Position numbers and translations under genes: made by a program. Below the pieces are notes generated by a model. The model had not been told where the DNA came from, did no database searches, and saw only the letters and a program-made list of their open reading frames with translations. Shown here piece by piece: positions 40,320 through 54,900 of a stretch of 64,000 nt of DNA; position 1 is the first letter of the stretch, and each line of letters opens with the position of its first letter. The DNA is from Trichoplax adhaerens (lineage: Eukaryota > Placozoa > Uniplacotomia > Trichoplacea > Trichoplacidae): positions 158,678-222,677 of the forward strand of contig NW_002060946.1 of the NCBI RefSeq assembly GCF_000150275.1, written 5' to 3'.

Positions 40320-41726
40320 ATTTTATCGTTGATTCGATATTGAATTACTTTTTAGCTACTTTAATCTACTACGTACAGCAAAGTTTTGAAGTAATTTTGG
40401 GACTGCATTTCACTTGGATCATAATTTCAGATCGTTATTCTTAAGATAGTTGTTTACAGAGGCTTTCCATTTGATAATGTTACTATTATATGGATAAAAT
40501 TACAAACAGTACATTGCTATTTTTTAATCTACCATTGCAATGAGTGTCGATTTATTTTTGAATATTAATACTACTTGTACAATGCAAAGTATCTCGAACA
40601 ATACCAAGTCTTTAAAAAGAAGTTTTCGTGCCGATGCCTTAATCCATATCCTACTGCATTTTAGTTGAATTAAGGCACCTACAATGTATTGTTTTCAAAT
40701 GTTGTAGTTTATAAAGATTTTGGCATCAGTTTATGAGGTGCGCAATTCAATACCTCAATATGGAAAATAATTTAAAGTAAATTTAGTTATTTTAATTTCA
40801 CTTTTAAGCTGACGGCGTGATATTATGGAAAAGATTAAGTAACAAAGAGTGAAAATTAACATATACATATGACTGATATCGTAACGTGATTATAATTTAT
40901 ATATCTCATTAGGTTAACATTGATTTCTCTGCGGGACTTTATAATTTCTATTTAAAAAACTTATTAATAGTAATACCAATAATTATAATTAATCAAGAAA
41001 ATGATTGGGAAAAATTCAACATGTAATTATATTATGAATAGAATATTGCTATCGGTCACAGTAGCCTGAACGATGTCATCCACCTGTACTGCAAACCTCC
41101 GAAGTGGCCAACTTTATAGGGTAATTAATTATACGATGCATATGTACTATATATTTATATGTACACTAACGTCAGCGAATATATGTACAAAATTTATGAC
41201 GATGACAATAAATACTATGTTCAGTATCACACAAAGAATTATGTAATATGTATTCTTGCAAGTATGTTGTTAGAACGTTTAACACTATTAGTAATTAACG
41301 TCTTCAAGTCATATACTGTATATCACGAGAACTGGAAATATGAATAACCTACACGGCACACATATTTGATTGCAATCAATAAGGCATACCAATTATGCTG
41401 AACTACAGTAAATAATACCACGAATAATGTACCCTCCAGTGACTTTATGACAAAAATCGCTTAATTTAAAACATCTTAGTATAAGTGCATTACTACCAAA
41501 ATAGCTTTCGTAGCGTACAGAAAGACAGTCCTTTAAGTAAAATCTGTTTTCAACGAATTCTTGTTTCAAATATTTACAAAATTTGCAGAAGATCACAAAT
41601 GATCGATTTGGCTGGCTAATTTGATACCGATAAGCACCAGATAGCAACTGTCATCACAAGACAAGCCTACTTTGCATATTATAGAATAATTGGCCCGTTT
41701 GCAATAATAGAAGCTATGGTCTTGGA
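40320..41726. other. Intergenic region after the Atos gene
   Basis: AT-rich, no gene recognised. Presumably holds the 3' untranslated regions of the two convergent neighbours. Confidence 0.5.
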
Positions 41727-42618
41727 CTAAGATGTAGCTATTTCATCCATTGTTGATAACTGAACTTCATTAAGATAATCTAGAACATCTTGAGTTAATC
41801 CCGGGTATTTTAATGACTAGAAGAAGATATAAAATTCTCAGATTACATCTTAGTATCGATAAACTTGTGCAATGTTATTAGTAGCGGGCCATTATGAATC
41901 TTTACTACTGCATGGCCTAAAGCTAAAGCACCAGTATACTATGCTGTGAAATTTTCAGCTACAACTAGAACGAGCATGTTTTCATTTCGAAGCACTATCC
42001 AAATTACACGAAATGATCATCTATCAGCTAATGCAATGGATTTTATGTGAATTAGAAGGAATATCATAGAGACAATCTCGAATACTTCTAGAAGTATAAA
42101 AATGATATTGCAGTCGATGCAGAAAAGGTTACAAAATACTATTAGATGAGACTTACATCTGTTTGCAAAGATTGAAATGGTTCCATTCCATACTGTTGTA
42201 GTATACATCGAGCAATTTGGAACGCTCTACAACGATATTGATCATCGCTATAACGATTGATTGCCGTAGTTAATAATTTATCAACAGTTTTTACTGCCAC
42301 TGATGATTGGGTGGTATCCAATTTTTGCATTAAATTGGTCAAGCGATCATGCAAATTATCTCCATCATCATCCGTATGATGAGTTGTTAGATTGCGATTG
42401 ATACTATCTTGGTCATTCAAGCCAGTAGGGCAAGTGATGTAAGTAGGCGAATGATCATTATTAATATTATCGTTTTCTTCATTCTTCCAACACGTTGCAT
42501 CATCGTTCAATGAATCATTTTGCGTATAAAATGGAGCAACACAACAACCATCATCGATGATGGAAGATGGCAACGAAATTTCCGATTCCTCCGAGGTTAA
42601 CTTGCTATCAGATTCCAT
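41727..42618 (-). CDS. Unrecognised multi-exon gene
   Basis: Exon 1 (42618..42157, 154 codons) starts MESDSKLTSEESEISLP and ends in a good donor (AGAT|GTAAGT). Its first 90 residues are acidic and Asn/Asp-rich; the rest is probably helical, including VAVKTVDKLLTTAINRYS and CRAFQIARCILQQYGMEPF. A second exon (41938..41843) continues in phase as YTGALALGHAVVKIHNGPLL, ending LHKFIDTKM and stop, for 185 residues. A further coding-looking exon (41816..41727) reads SLKYPGLTQDVLDYLNEVQL then STMDEIATS and stop. It would join in phase if exon 2 used an internal GTAAAG donor, so alternative ends are possible. I do not recognise the family. Exon 1 is fairly secure; the 3' structure is tentative. Confidence 0.55.
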
Positions 42619-43489
42619 TACCTTCTAATCAGCTTTATTCTTTCACTTCGATTATAATTATTGTTTTTACCTGTAGTAAAAGCATAATAAAGGCTATTAC
42701 CATGTTCTACCACAGTAAACGATAGCATTGTCTATCAATCCTGAGCCATACTAAAGTAGTAATTATCGCGATCTCATTACCTAACTAAGAAAATTTTACT
42801 TTTAAAGTAGTTCAAGTTGCTCACCAAATAACTCGTGCCGGCCCAGTGCCCAATCTCCATAGGGACCATTTCAGACCCCTGGTCTTAACTGAAGGGATCG
42901 GCAACATACTGTAAGCGGTCGACAGTATAGTGTATTGGTCTTACACTATTAGTATACTAGTTATTATAGCAGTCCCTGACTCTGAGACAGCTGCAGCTAG
43001 TGAATCCGGTACACGGTGCATGGAAGCTACGGATAGACAGATGGTTTCATTCATGACAGCATTTTCTCTTTCGAGTCCTTGTTACGGTGAAGTAGGTATT
43101 CTATGATGGATGCATGGAGGTCGAAAAAACTTTCCATTACCTCGATGGATAGATCACTTTGTGTCATCAATGTAAAATACAATCAATATTGCTCTAACTA
43201 GATGAATCAATGGACACCAATTGCTGTTTCATTGATCGCCTACGGCAAGAAAAATTTTCTTTTCACGCATTACAGCCTGGTGCGTGCAACTCATTGGACT
43301 CGTCTGCAGAGCCGATTCCTTCTTGAAGTAAAATTGCAAGCAAAATATGCAAATGAAATGTATCCAACTGTCCATTCCATATCATTCTATGAGTATTCGT
43401 ATATCATCCAATCGAAAGACCCCTAGTTGGTGCCCATCAATTGCAGTAGAATGTATACATCGGCTATCCATGCAAGCTCACATACCTAC

Positions 43490-44560
43490 ATTATTCAATT
43501 CAGCAAACCTTAATAAAATGCATGCCACCATCGATGTCGATGACAACAACCTTATTATAAACCGAATACCATATCCAACCATACGAAATTTTCATAGCTA
43601 TATAGAATACAGTATTATGCTCTACTTATGCAATACTTTCGCAAAATAGGTGTACCTATGCTTTCTTGAATCATCTATTGTCAAAGGATTATTTTTTAAA
43701 TACACGTATCTCCTCTCCATTATGGTCCAATAAAGAATTAGTTTTGACTAAGAATAGTATCTAACGATGCACTGGTATTTTTAGTAGTCCATAATCTAAC
43801 TAATCCTCATTAAGATCATTCAATCGAAAGACTCCAAATAAAGTACACCATACGCGCATAATAGTGTAAGCTGGAGTGCTATTTAATATCTACTTTATAC
43901 CATTCAGCAAACCTCAATAAAGTACACCTTACTATTACTGATGCAACCTTGACTAGCCGATCATGCATACGAAAAATTCGATTGCTACTGAGGGTACAGA
44001 GTATATTATTTTATTATACTATACTTTTATTTAATTTGCATAATAGATGTGTCTGAGCTTTCTTGAATCATCTGCTGTCAACGGATATAGAAAATACTCC
44101 TTCCGATCACGATCTAATAATAAATCATGCATTATTACTAAGACGAAATATCTACCTGACGTAAACTCAGTAAGATATCGAAAGAATCCTAGTAAAGTGT
44201 AGCGCAATCTGGATTGCCATTCCATACCGGCATTATTGTATCCTAATCTACAAGCTTAAATAAGAAGCAGGCCAGTGTATTGACAATCTTGACTAGCTGA
44301 TCTCATATATCTAGCTAGAAAATGGTGGAAAATCCTATAGTGACATAGAGTATAAGTACAGTAAGTTTTTATGCTGATCGCATAAAACGCATACCAGTGT
44401 ACTCGTACTTCTGCTTTTCTTAATTGTCTACTGTCGAAAGACGCAAAAAAAATACCTCCAATCTCCTGCCAATAATATCGATAGGCAAGTATCGAATAAT
44501 CAATTATAATGTATATTCCCGCTATATAAGGACAACTTCTAACTGATCTCGACCCCAAAA
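43490..44560. repeat. Diverged repeats with 350-400-base period
   Basis: The segment attcagcaaacct followed by aataaa recurs at about 43497 and 43913. The segment ctttcttgaatcatct followed by tgtcaa occurs near 43660 and 44058, with a weaker copy near 44418. Old, decayed tandem array. Confidence 0.6.
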
Positions 44561-45313
44561 TGACTCACAAGTTCATTAAACATCCGATCAACAGGAATGT
44601 AAAGTGTTTATTCACTATCGTTGGATAAATATTTTTCAATAATATCAGCTTGAAGACTCTTTTTATGTGTGCACAAGTCTGTGCACAAGTGTTTTATCAA
44701 GTATGAAATTCTCACAACCAATCTGGTACAAAAAACTCTCTCTTATGTAAAAGTTGGAGTGTACCACTCCTAAAAATTTACCGTGACCGAAACCTGAACC
44801 ACTGGCTACTAAAAATGAGTGAGGGATATACCATGTATCTGTGGACAGTTTTAGCAAAGTACTCCAAGAATTGGTTAAGTAGCAATGTACTCTATGCGTA
44901 CTAGATTGCACGGTGTATGACTTAAATTCACAGCAAGTAAAGTAAAAGTACTCTCCTAATCAGTTAAACTCAATATCACTGCACCGCATTTAAGATCATT
45001 TTGGTCATCCAAAGACCTCGAAATATCTGAATTAATTCATTACCAATTGAATATATCCTTAGATGGTTCGGATTAAGTGTGAAGAGAGCAATTTTTACAC
45101 GTGAATATCACAGCGAATGTTATAGTCTAGTAAATATTTTCATCAAGTTCTAATGGTAGGGGGGCTTCAGAGTGACTACCATGCAATGATAATAAAATAA
45201 AAATTATCCCTTCTATATTGGCGTAAAGCATCGTTTGAATAACTTTGTACACAACCACCAAGTGAGATATTTTTAAATGTCATCCAACTTCTAATTGTCA
45301 ACAAATACAGGTT

Positions 45314-45820
45314 AAAGTAACTTTGGAGTCAAAAAATAAGTATACCCGGTTTAAATCCTAGCATATACGCGTACGTAGTACTAGGTAATAAAAAGAAGAA
45401 TATCATCCGTAAAACATGGAGTAAATAACCAGCAATCAAGCCCTGTCTTACTAATACTCGCACCGATATAACAAGGTCATGTCGATGTACTGTAAAGTAA
45501 CTTTGGAATCGAGAAATAAACACAAGTATGTCAGGTTTAAGACTTATCATACGAGGTGTTTGCGTAAAACGTAGAGCAAATAACCGGCAATGAAGCCTAG
45601 TCTTACTAATACTCTTATCGATATAACAAGCGCCACGTCGCTATACAGTACAGTAAAATAACTTTGAAGTCGAAAAATATGTTTGATAGATTCAAATCCT
45701 AGCATGCATCTAATATGTTCTAAAACGAAGTGCAACTGTAAAACATGCAGCAAAATAACCGGCAATCAAGCTTAGTCTTACTTATACTGAGATCGGTACA
45801 ACAAGCGTCATGCCGCGTTG
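45314..45820. repeat. Tandem repeat, three units of 160-180 bases
   Basis: Units begin with aaagtaactttgg-like sequence at 45314, 45494 and about 45655. Shared parts are aaataaccggcaat, agtcttactaatact and ataacaag followed by tcatg or cacg. Copies are about 80 per cent alike by eye. Confidence 0.85.
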
Positions 45821-48800
45821 GACTCCGGAGCTCTCTAAATATGTCACAACTAGGTGATGACAAGATAGGCCTTGGACTAAAATGACTTCAGTAACAACTC
45901 ATAAATGATATTATTGATATGGAAAAGGATTTCCCAGTGATATTGATCCACTCTATTTTACTCGAAGTAACGTACTGAAATAGCAACAAACTGATAGTAA
46001 CAAAACTACAATACGCTACATGATGTTATAACATTCCATTGGACTAAATCAACGAGAAAAATTGATCGATATTACTATAGATAAATGAATATAACGAGCA
46101 AAAATGCCCTACAGCACCTTCATGCTTATTGATGCGATATTTTTATATCTTGAATTTAGAGTTTGATGTTGTTTATTCATTATTGATTAATCCTATAATA
46201 GACGTGCACTGCTTTGTCTCTTTCAACCGTGCCAAGATGTAAGTTAACATTTTTGGTATTGATGTTGAATAGTTTAGGCTTAAACTTTAGGGTAGACAGC
46301 TGCTAATTTTGAACTTTCTTCGTTGCGATTAGGATTCTATCATTTGCTATGTAGATGTCGATATAGGGTAATTTATACCTTGTGTAGAAACTGCTGAGGA
46401 TCTTCCTAGTAATAACAATTAACATTTTCAAGTATTTCATTAGTTTCTAGATTTCAAACTGCTCAATGACAACTCCAGAGTTTGTTATATATTAGCCAAA
46501 TTAAGTCTTTTTATTTCATGCCATCTTCGTGAATAGCGTTAGTATATAGCCTAATCATTGTGAATTCCGAGACAGCAGCAGATAGAGAGAGCAAAACCGA
46601 TAAAACCTCATTTATACATGCTTATAGAATATATCGTCGCCACGGTACTAGTTTAATCTGTTTTTTTTCTTTCTTTCACTCCTGTCATTTTTAATTATTG
46701 CTTTAGCAGTATCTACCTCAAGGTATAAGCAATCAAGACTAATATAAGATTGTGTATATTCATTTCCAAATAACTAAGTCGTATCTAATCCTTAACTACT
46801 AAACTGGATTCAAATCTTTCACCAATTTTATCTTCGAACTTTGCAGTATAATAAACTATTAAAATGGCCTAATTCCTACATAATAATCTCTATATTTGCT
46901 ATGAATGCACGTTTTCCATTTATTTACTAGTCTGCTAATCATTCATTTACTACTGAGTACTCTTTAAATAACATGTAATAAAAATTTTCGTTGGTGCCTT
47001 TACGACTTAATCAAGCACAATTGAAGATATAACACAATCAGTAATCAGAAACTATCCTATCCTCCCTTAGATCATTGTAAATCACACCTCAAGTTCTATA
47101 TTAAGCTACTTGATATGGCGATAATATCAGGTATCTTTAGAGGATTAATTTAAAATAAACTACTAGTAATTTGTTACAAAAATTTTTCTAACTTTAACGC
47201 GATATACTAAGTTTCTTTATCCATACGATCGAGTTTAAAGATTGCTCTCGTCAATACACAAGTAAGAACAAACTCATTTTCAATCGGCCAATTTAAATAG
47301 GCAGGTCGACGAAAATAGCTCTCTGTTTTAAAACTGTAATGGTTAACACCTGTTTTCTTTTTTATCAAAGTGAGATAGCTACAGCAATATGAAACTTGAT
47401 CGCTGTTCGTTGTAAGTTAGTAAATTCGAATGATGCGAATCTATTTTGCACTTTGATCTAGTCTCCATATTCCATATTATCGTGTTGAAATGTCCTAATA
47501 AGATCCATCATTGCAATTTAGAGAAGCCTATAATATCACTGCTAACTATTCCACTTAATAAGAAGAATGTCGATATTTATTTATAAATTAATCGATCATG
47601 CCATATTTTTGTATTAATAATTACATAATCAATATATTCCTAAAACACACAATACTTTTACGTAGACTACGTACGCTTTTGCATGGACTGCAACAGACAG
47701 AAACTGAATGGTCAGGTTTGGTTTGTGAGCCATGTAAAAGCATAAAAAAAAGTATGACGACAGTATGCAAATTCTTTTGAGCTGATTCGAGCAATACAAC
47801 TACTTTTTAGGCAAAAAAAAGATTTAGAATATGCTATACAGTCTATTTGACTTTAATTGCCCTTTGCCTATTTGCTGCCAAGAATGAATTATTTCAATAA
47901 TTATATATAGAAATTAAAGCTATAAAGCATAAGATACCATATAAAATACAATCATTCGAGCTGCTCTAATTCTAGCGCAGAGATGATTCTGCATCAATCG
48001 CTAACCTCCTAAGTGGATACCAATTAGGTAGAACTACTCCTTTGTTGGATCAAAGCTATGTGATAATTACTTGCAAGTGTTGCTCTAAATAACATCTATT
48101 TTAAGTATCGACCATGAATGATCGATTGATTCATACAAGAATTGACTAAAAAATGCCCTTCTAAAATATATCTGACTGAAGAGGTAAAAAAAGTGTACTA
48201 CTATAAACAACTCAAAGTGGTCTTATAATGATTATTAACATTATTCGTATTGGATAGTATAGCAATTGGGATAAGTAAACGCTTCCATTAGTTACTGCTG
48301 AAGAGGCTTATTCGATACCCCTCGAATCTGAGTATTTAGTAGCTATATGTTAATGTGCCCCATACTGCCAATGATGACATCATAAACAAAGTTCGACAAT
48401 AAAATGCCCTTTCTTGTTGATAGAGAAATATTGAATATTAAACAACTTCAAATGTGCCATAATCCTAGAATACAAAGCTATGCTTGATATTAAACGAGCT
48501 GTTTATTAATCTTCGCTGTTGGATAGATTATGCCGGAATTGCAAAATCAATGAATAATGCGTCGACATATAAGGCCATTAGTTTTTTCCATCTTCGAGTA
48601 AGCTGATCTATTTCATCCATAACCATCACAACAGGATATTATTACCATTTTGATTGAATTCACCGCTATTCTATCATTCAGTAAGTTGATGTAGACTAGA
48701 CGACGTTAATTCACCAAAAATTAACTATCAATTAGATGTATTGTTAGAAAGACTTCTTTCTTGTCTATGAACATTTAACACATCTTAGACAATCAAACTT

Positions 48801-48903
48801 TGTTCTTTTTTCAAAATTTCAATCCAAGGCACACGTACTCCACATTATAAGGATACACCATCTCTAGATAGACGAACCTGTATATACCAGTATATAATAT
48901 ACA

Positions 48904-51900
48904 ATGGGAGAAACAACTTTTACTTTAGGTTCTGGTTTAACTGAAGATCAGATTGACCAAATTGAAGATTTTGAAATAGCTATGAAGTTACTTAAAGCGC
49001 GTAAAAGTGATATTGGCAACATGGCTATGACATTAGACGATGTTAAAGATATTTTAAAATTATGTATTAACGGTGAAAGACGCAAGAATAGCCAGGTAAC
49101 CCAACCATTGCGTTAACTCTTCCATTGATTTGAGTTGTACTATAAAATGTGATTTTATAGATTAGTTTACTTATTCCCTATTGCAAGGCAAACTTTAAAA
49201 TGGAGTTAAACTAATTTCCTAGTATTCAGACTTTAACCGTAAATTAATCGATAAACTTTGAACTAATATACTAGTAGTTCATTATTCTACAAACAACGTC
49301 TACTAACATTCACAATCTAAGGCTACCATAGACGAGTATAAATTCATTTTGTAAAGCAATTTGAGATAAAGCTTTCAGCTTTTGATTTTCAACCAATACA
49401 TAAACTCGAAAAGATATAATTTACAGATAATTGGTTATTTTGCAAGATCAGGTAGTAGCATTTATAGTCGCCACTGATCTATCCGCCACTTAAGATGCAT
49501 TCCATGGTCGAGAAAAGTTTTTTTATAGTCTATAAATAAGAATTTAAATGAGAAAAAATGATTGCATTAGCTTGTTCAAGCCGATCAAGTTTACTAGAAA
49601 TAGTGGATATAGCATAAGATTGCAAATATCATTTTTCCTTTTTTCAACCTCAATTGATACTCAGCTTGAAAAATTATATCGGTAATTTTTTATCCAAGAA
49701 CAAGTAGAGCATGAACATCTACAATTATAATTTATACAGACAAGGCCATGTATAATCTAATTCATTAAAAGAAAGTCTTCTTGAGGACTTCGATAATGGT
49801 TACATGACATGTTTACATCAATAAGTCAGGCAGAAATTTTGATATACCGTACAAAAAAAATAATGTAAAAGTAAAGTTTTTCACCACTTCAACCGCAACA
49901 ATTACCAGAAAATCTGGTAATAATTCAAGGTAATTATATTTTTTGTAATAACATGAATCATCTTCGATAATGAGTGCAATTAAGAACACCGTATAAATCA
50001 ATTGCATGAAAAAGGAACGATCTTCTACCATCTTTGAAGGAAGAAAACTATTGTAGTGCGGGCCCGAACACACCAAAGAAAAGCCTGACATACTATCGAT
50101 TTTAACAAAAAATTGTGGTTATGGCTTAAATCAACAAATTATATTTCGAAAAACGGCATTACTTGTAGTAGATTGTGGTAAGAGGTACAAGCAAAATATT
50201 CAGTATCATCCTATGTGTCTATAATTTGCATTCCCATCTAGACTAGTCAAAATTAAACCACATGATTGCTGTTTGAATATCATCTTAGCATTCCTTATTG
50301 AATGGAATTACAAATGAAGAAACGTCTATTTTATCAGCTACTAGCATCCGATTCAGTAAAGAGAGCAAGCTAATGAACTTAGCTACTTGGATTTTCTTAA
50401 ATTAACAGGCTAACTTCTTGGCTGCAATCAAGTAGATCTATAGCAGAATTTACTACGTTACTTTCATTGATTACTTGGCTATTGACTGTAGCTCAACAAC
50501 CACTCGTAAAAATGGCCAATCAAAGGGATCTTTTAAGATTTAAGTTTCTAATCAAGGCGAATGACCATCGATGGCCAGGAAAACCCTTAGAGAAAATATC
50601 CTATAGTCGCCATTTCTAGTTATTTCAAAAATGAGTCCTATCAGGGTTATCCAATATATCAATAAAGAGCTTGCTACAGAACGTAAAATAATATTCCTTT
50701 CCATCGATTTATCCCATGCACAAGTTAACGGAATTTACTAGTTTCATTGATTACTTGGTTATTGACTGTAGTTCAACAACCTTTGGCAAAATTGATCAAG
50801 TCAAAGGGATCTTTAAGATTCAAGTTTCAAACCAAGACCAATGACCATTGATAGCTAGGAGAAGCCTTCGAGAAAATAGCTTATAACTGACATTTACAGT
50901 TGTTTTACAAAGTTATCCTATTAAGCTATCCAATGTATCGATAAAGGGTTTGCTGATCAAACAATAAATAATTCGTTTCAATCGAATTAGCCCATACATA
51001 CTCCAGTAAAATTATTCAGTTATGATTTTAGTATTAATCTATATAGTACAACAACTACCGAACTATTTAGACTAATGCTGCTACACTGATGAATTCATAA
51101 GTATTCGAGAGCTAGTTAAAAAAACAAGTTAAAGGCAAAATTGTTCATACTATTTACCGCTAGCAGAGATTTGTTGCTGGTCTTCTTATTCTAGCATTAA
51201 ACCAACAAATTTTTTTCTACTATTATTCTCTAAATGATGGAAAGGAATGATTACTAATAGCTTTGTCCATTTCGCTAGCATTTGCAGATATAGTCTAGGA
51301 AAAGATATGATCCTTCCATGCACTGAATATATCATAACTAAACCATCCTACCATGCTAACAATTGAATATTTTTGCTACTTAAACTACATATTAAGAATA
51401 GAATCAATACTGATACGCTAAGTTCCAGTTCAATTATTTTATTATTTACATTAGATGATCGAATAGAAAGGATGTAATATATTTTATCCATTCCATAAAT
51501 TAATGTTTGAATTCAATTCTACTTGCTTATACTGCACATATACTTATTAGCTCATAGCTTATTGACATTTTGCTATTGTTGTTATTACGTTTTTGATTAG
51601 CTTTCCACGGTCATCAATCAATCAGTAAAAGCATGCGAAGAAAATAAGATAGAGTTAATGAGACTGACCAATGCTTTCCATGACGATATTGTAGCATCGG
51701 TAGACGAGCTAATGAGAGAAGAATGGCATGCAGCCATGTTTAATGTGGATCATAAACTACAGACCATTTCTACTCAATTGGCGGATACTCGATGTCGCTT
51801 ACTAGTAGTAGGTAATTTAAGATTGTTTCAGGTCGTATTGAAACGGAAGAATGTGCTGAAAAAGGTCTCTTAGTAAAGTTGTTACTAATACTGTTTATTA

Positions 51901-54900
51901 TTTTCATCAATGGTTAGGAGAATCCGGTGCGGGAAAGAGCAGTTTTATCAATTTACTTCTTGGCTATGATATCTTACCCAATGGTTTCGAATTCCCTACT
52001 ACATGCCCTTGTGAATTGCATTATAGCACACGCCCTGCTATACACTTATATACGGATTGTCACGGTTCTTCAGAGCCCATTATTGTCCAATTAGATCATA
52101 ATCTTGGATTTTCTGAGCAATTGATCAATTTTACAAGTTGCTGTGATGATCAAAATAACTATTATCAAAGAGCAGAAATTTTCTTACCTTTACCAATTCT
52201 TAAGGTAAATTTATATCTAGGTTTGTCTAACCCTAATTATAGCAATTTCGCCTGTTAGTTATTTCATCAAATTTTCATCTATTGCTTTTTTATTTACATT
52301 AAACTTAACCGGTATGATTTCTTTTCTTTTTTACGGACAAAAGTTACGGTAGTTAATTTCTAGTTAACCCATCGTTTCCTGCAGTTTTCCAAGTAGATTA
52401 CTGATGTGCCAGAACCGAATATTGTTCCATATTAATTATTATCATTCACGATAATTTCAAATTTCCAATGTAGAGAATTAAATAAGTATACTTTATAGCT
52501 ATTGATGGTGATTTCTGAAACATTGATTTCAATTGAACTGCATACTAATTATTCATAGTTAATACAGTCTATTTCTTGCTGTAACAGTATTTAACTATTC
52601 TGCAAGTAATGGTTATAGCTTTCAATTCGGTCTAGTGATTAAACCTACCACCTTATTTAATTAGTTCATTAGCATGGTCAGCATTTATGGATAAAAGTTA
52701 GTTTATTTCTAGTTAATCCGTTATTTCCTATCGTTTTTTCGATAGAATATCGTTATTTGTTAGCATTCACAATAATTTCAAACTCATACTAAAGGGAATT
52801 CAAGAATTATGTGGCTATTCAAAATTACTTCTGGGTCATTAATTCCAATTTGTTCCTTTCAGCTTTAATTACCAGGTTATTAGTAGCTATATGCATTTTT
52901 TATTACTACTTCGATATTTTAGCTATTCTTTTGATAGCAAATAAAATTCCAATACAGCGTAGCGAGTGATTCTAACGCCATTAAATACTGCATTCACCAA
53001 TTAAAGGCATTTCGCTCTATTGCTTCGTTAATAAAATTGATTACGCAAGAATTTACAACGATTGATTTATACAGGGTTTTTAGAAAAAATTGCATTTAAA
53101 GTACTTGTGATAAATGAAGCAACAATTTCGGCATAATATCGACCAATTAACATTTTTTCAATTTTAATGTTGAAAGCATGTATTGTATTCAAAGCAATTT
53201 TATCTTCATCAAAACATAACAAATCCCATCTCTATTTAATGGAATATAAAGCAGATTGGGCATAATATAACGAGTCCATAACGTTCTTAATTCCAATACT
53301 TTTGTATCTTGAAACGATATACAGTACTTCTAATCATCAGTTACATTAGGCAATACAAATGCTACATGTGTCTTCTAACCTATAGGATATTATCATTATA
53401 CATTCTTTCTTTAAACTAACTTATAAATAATTTCATTTTTACCAGCACGGCTTAGTGATTATTGACACACCAGGAATCGATACGGGAGAAGATACTATTA
53501 AACAGTTAATGAGCTATTTACCTTTAATTACTGGAGTTATTTATGTTACACGATGTGATGATGATATTAAATTACAAGAAAATCAGGTATGTGAATAAAC
53601 GATTATAAGTAGATAAACTTGACCAATCCTAAAACTCAAGTTTAGATAGTTTGATTTAATAATTACTTAATGTAGACTACATTACCGAAGATTTAGTACA
53701 TTAATCAATTATATAAAGATATCAAGAGCGATTTAATACCATGTTAGCACAGATTATGTAAGTTGGTAAGGAATTATCATAATTTAATAAGAGTAAGCTA
53801 ATAATATGATTAGCAGGATCTCTACAAAGCTACAAAATAATTGGATCAATTATACGAAAATTTGTCGTAATTTGATATCTGTAGACATCACTTAAGAGCA
53901 TCTAATTGATAACTATGACCAAAAATTAAGTGCTGTAGAAACCAAGTACATATTAAGAAAAAGTATTAAACATGGTAGTGAATAATGCAAAAGTGATTCA
54001 GTCTATATAAATGATACATAGAGAAATCGTCCAATGTCAATGCTTCGCCTATGAAAATTATAATTATAAACATAATATTCTTCCATTTATCTATGCCTAG
54101 TTTATGGATCTATTATCCATCATGTACTATGAATATCAGAAGCTTTTCGAACGATTATCTCCCAAATCTGTCATATTTATATGCACACACAAAGACTACA
54201 TGATGCCGCAAGAATCGATAGAAGATTTACAAAGTAAAATTCGTGCAAAAATGTTAACTTACTGGAGAGGATGCACTGAAACGCAAATCCATTTCCTTTC
54301 AATTACTAAAGCTATCCATTATTTCCATCTTGGCTATATTTCCGACGAATTATACTGTATCATTGGTGGTCTACAACGGCTAGTTATAGATGGTATGAAT
54401 GACAAAGTGCTCAAGCAGGGCGAGTAAGTGTTTGCGATTAGCTTTTCAGCTACACTTGCATTAAGAATGATTTATCATTTTCCTAGTTGAGACATCCTAT
54501 TCTAAACCTAGTGCTAGTATTATAAATAGCAGCTGCTATTTCAAAATGTTTAGAAAATGATTTAGAAAATCTTGCAATTCTTAACGCCAATAACGTATTA
54601 AACTATAACTTGCTTAAAATGATGTAGTATAAACAAAGAAATTTCATAGCCCCAAATTTTACTTATTGAATTTTACTGTGCCTAATAATTACTGCGAATA
54701 TCAAATATATACTTATATTATTTATACAGTTTTAATTACATTCGCTTGCTAATAATGAATGATACATTTTCGGTGTAAACTTACAGAACTTTGCAGAATC
54801 TACTCGATTCCATCCTCTTTCGTTACCGTGTAAGACTACAAAATTTCGACAAAAACCATCACCAAAGAGAAGAAGAAATTGAAAATTTGTTAAAAATTTT

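Larger units (their letters stand above)
42619..48903. other. Repeat-rich intergenic region
   Basis: About 6.3 kb without a supported gene. Diverged tandem repeats occupy about 43490-44560 and 45314-45820. The rest is AT-rich. Short open frames at 43202-43649 are not supported by splice sites or family similarity. Confidence 0.5.
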
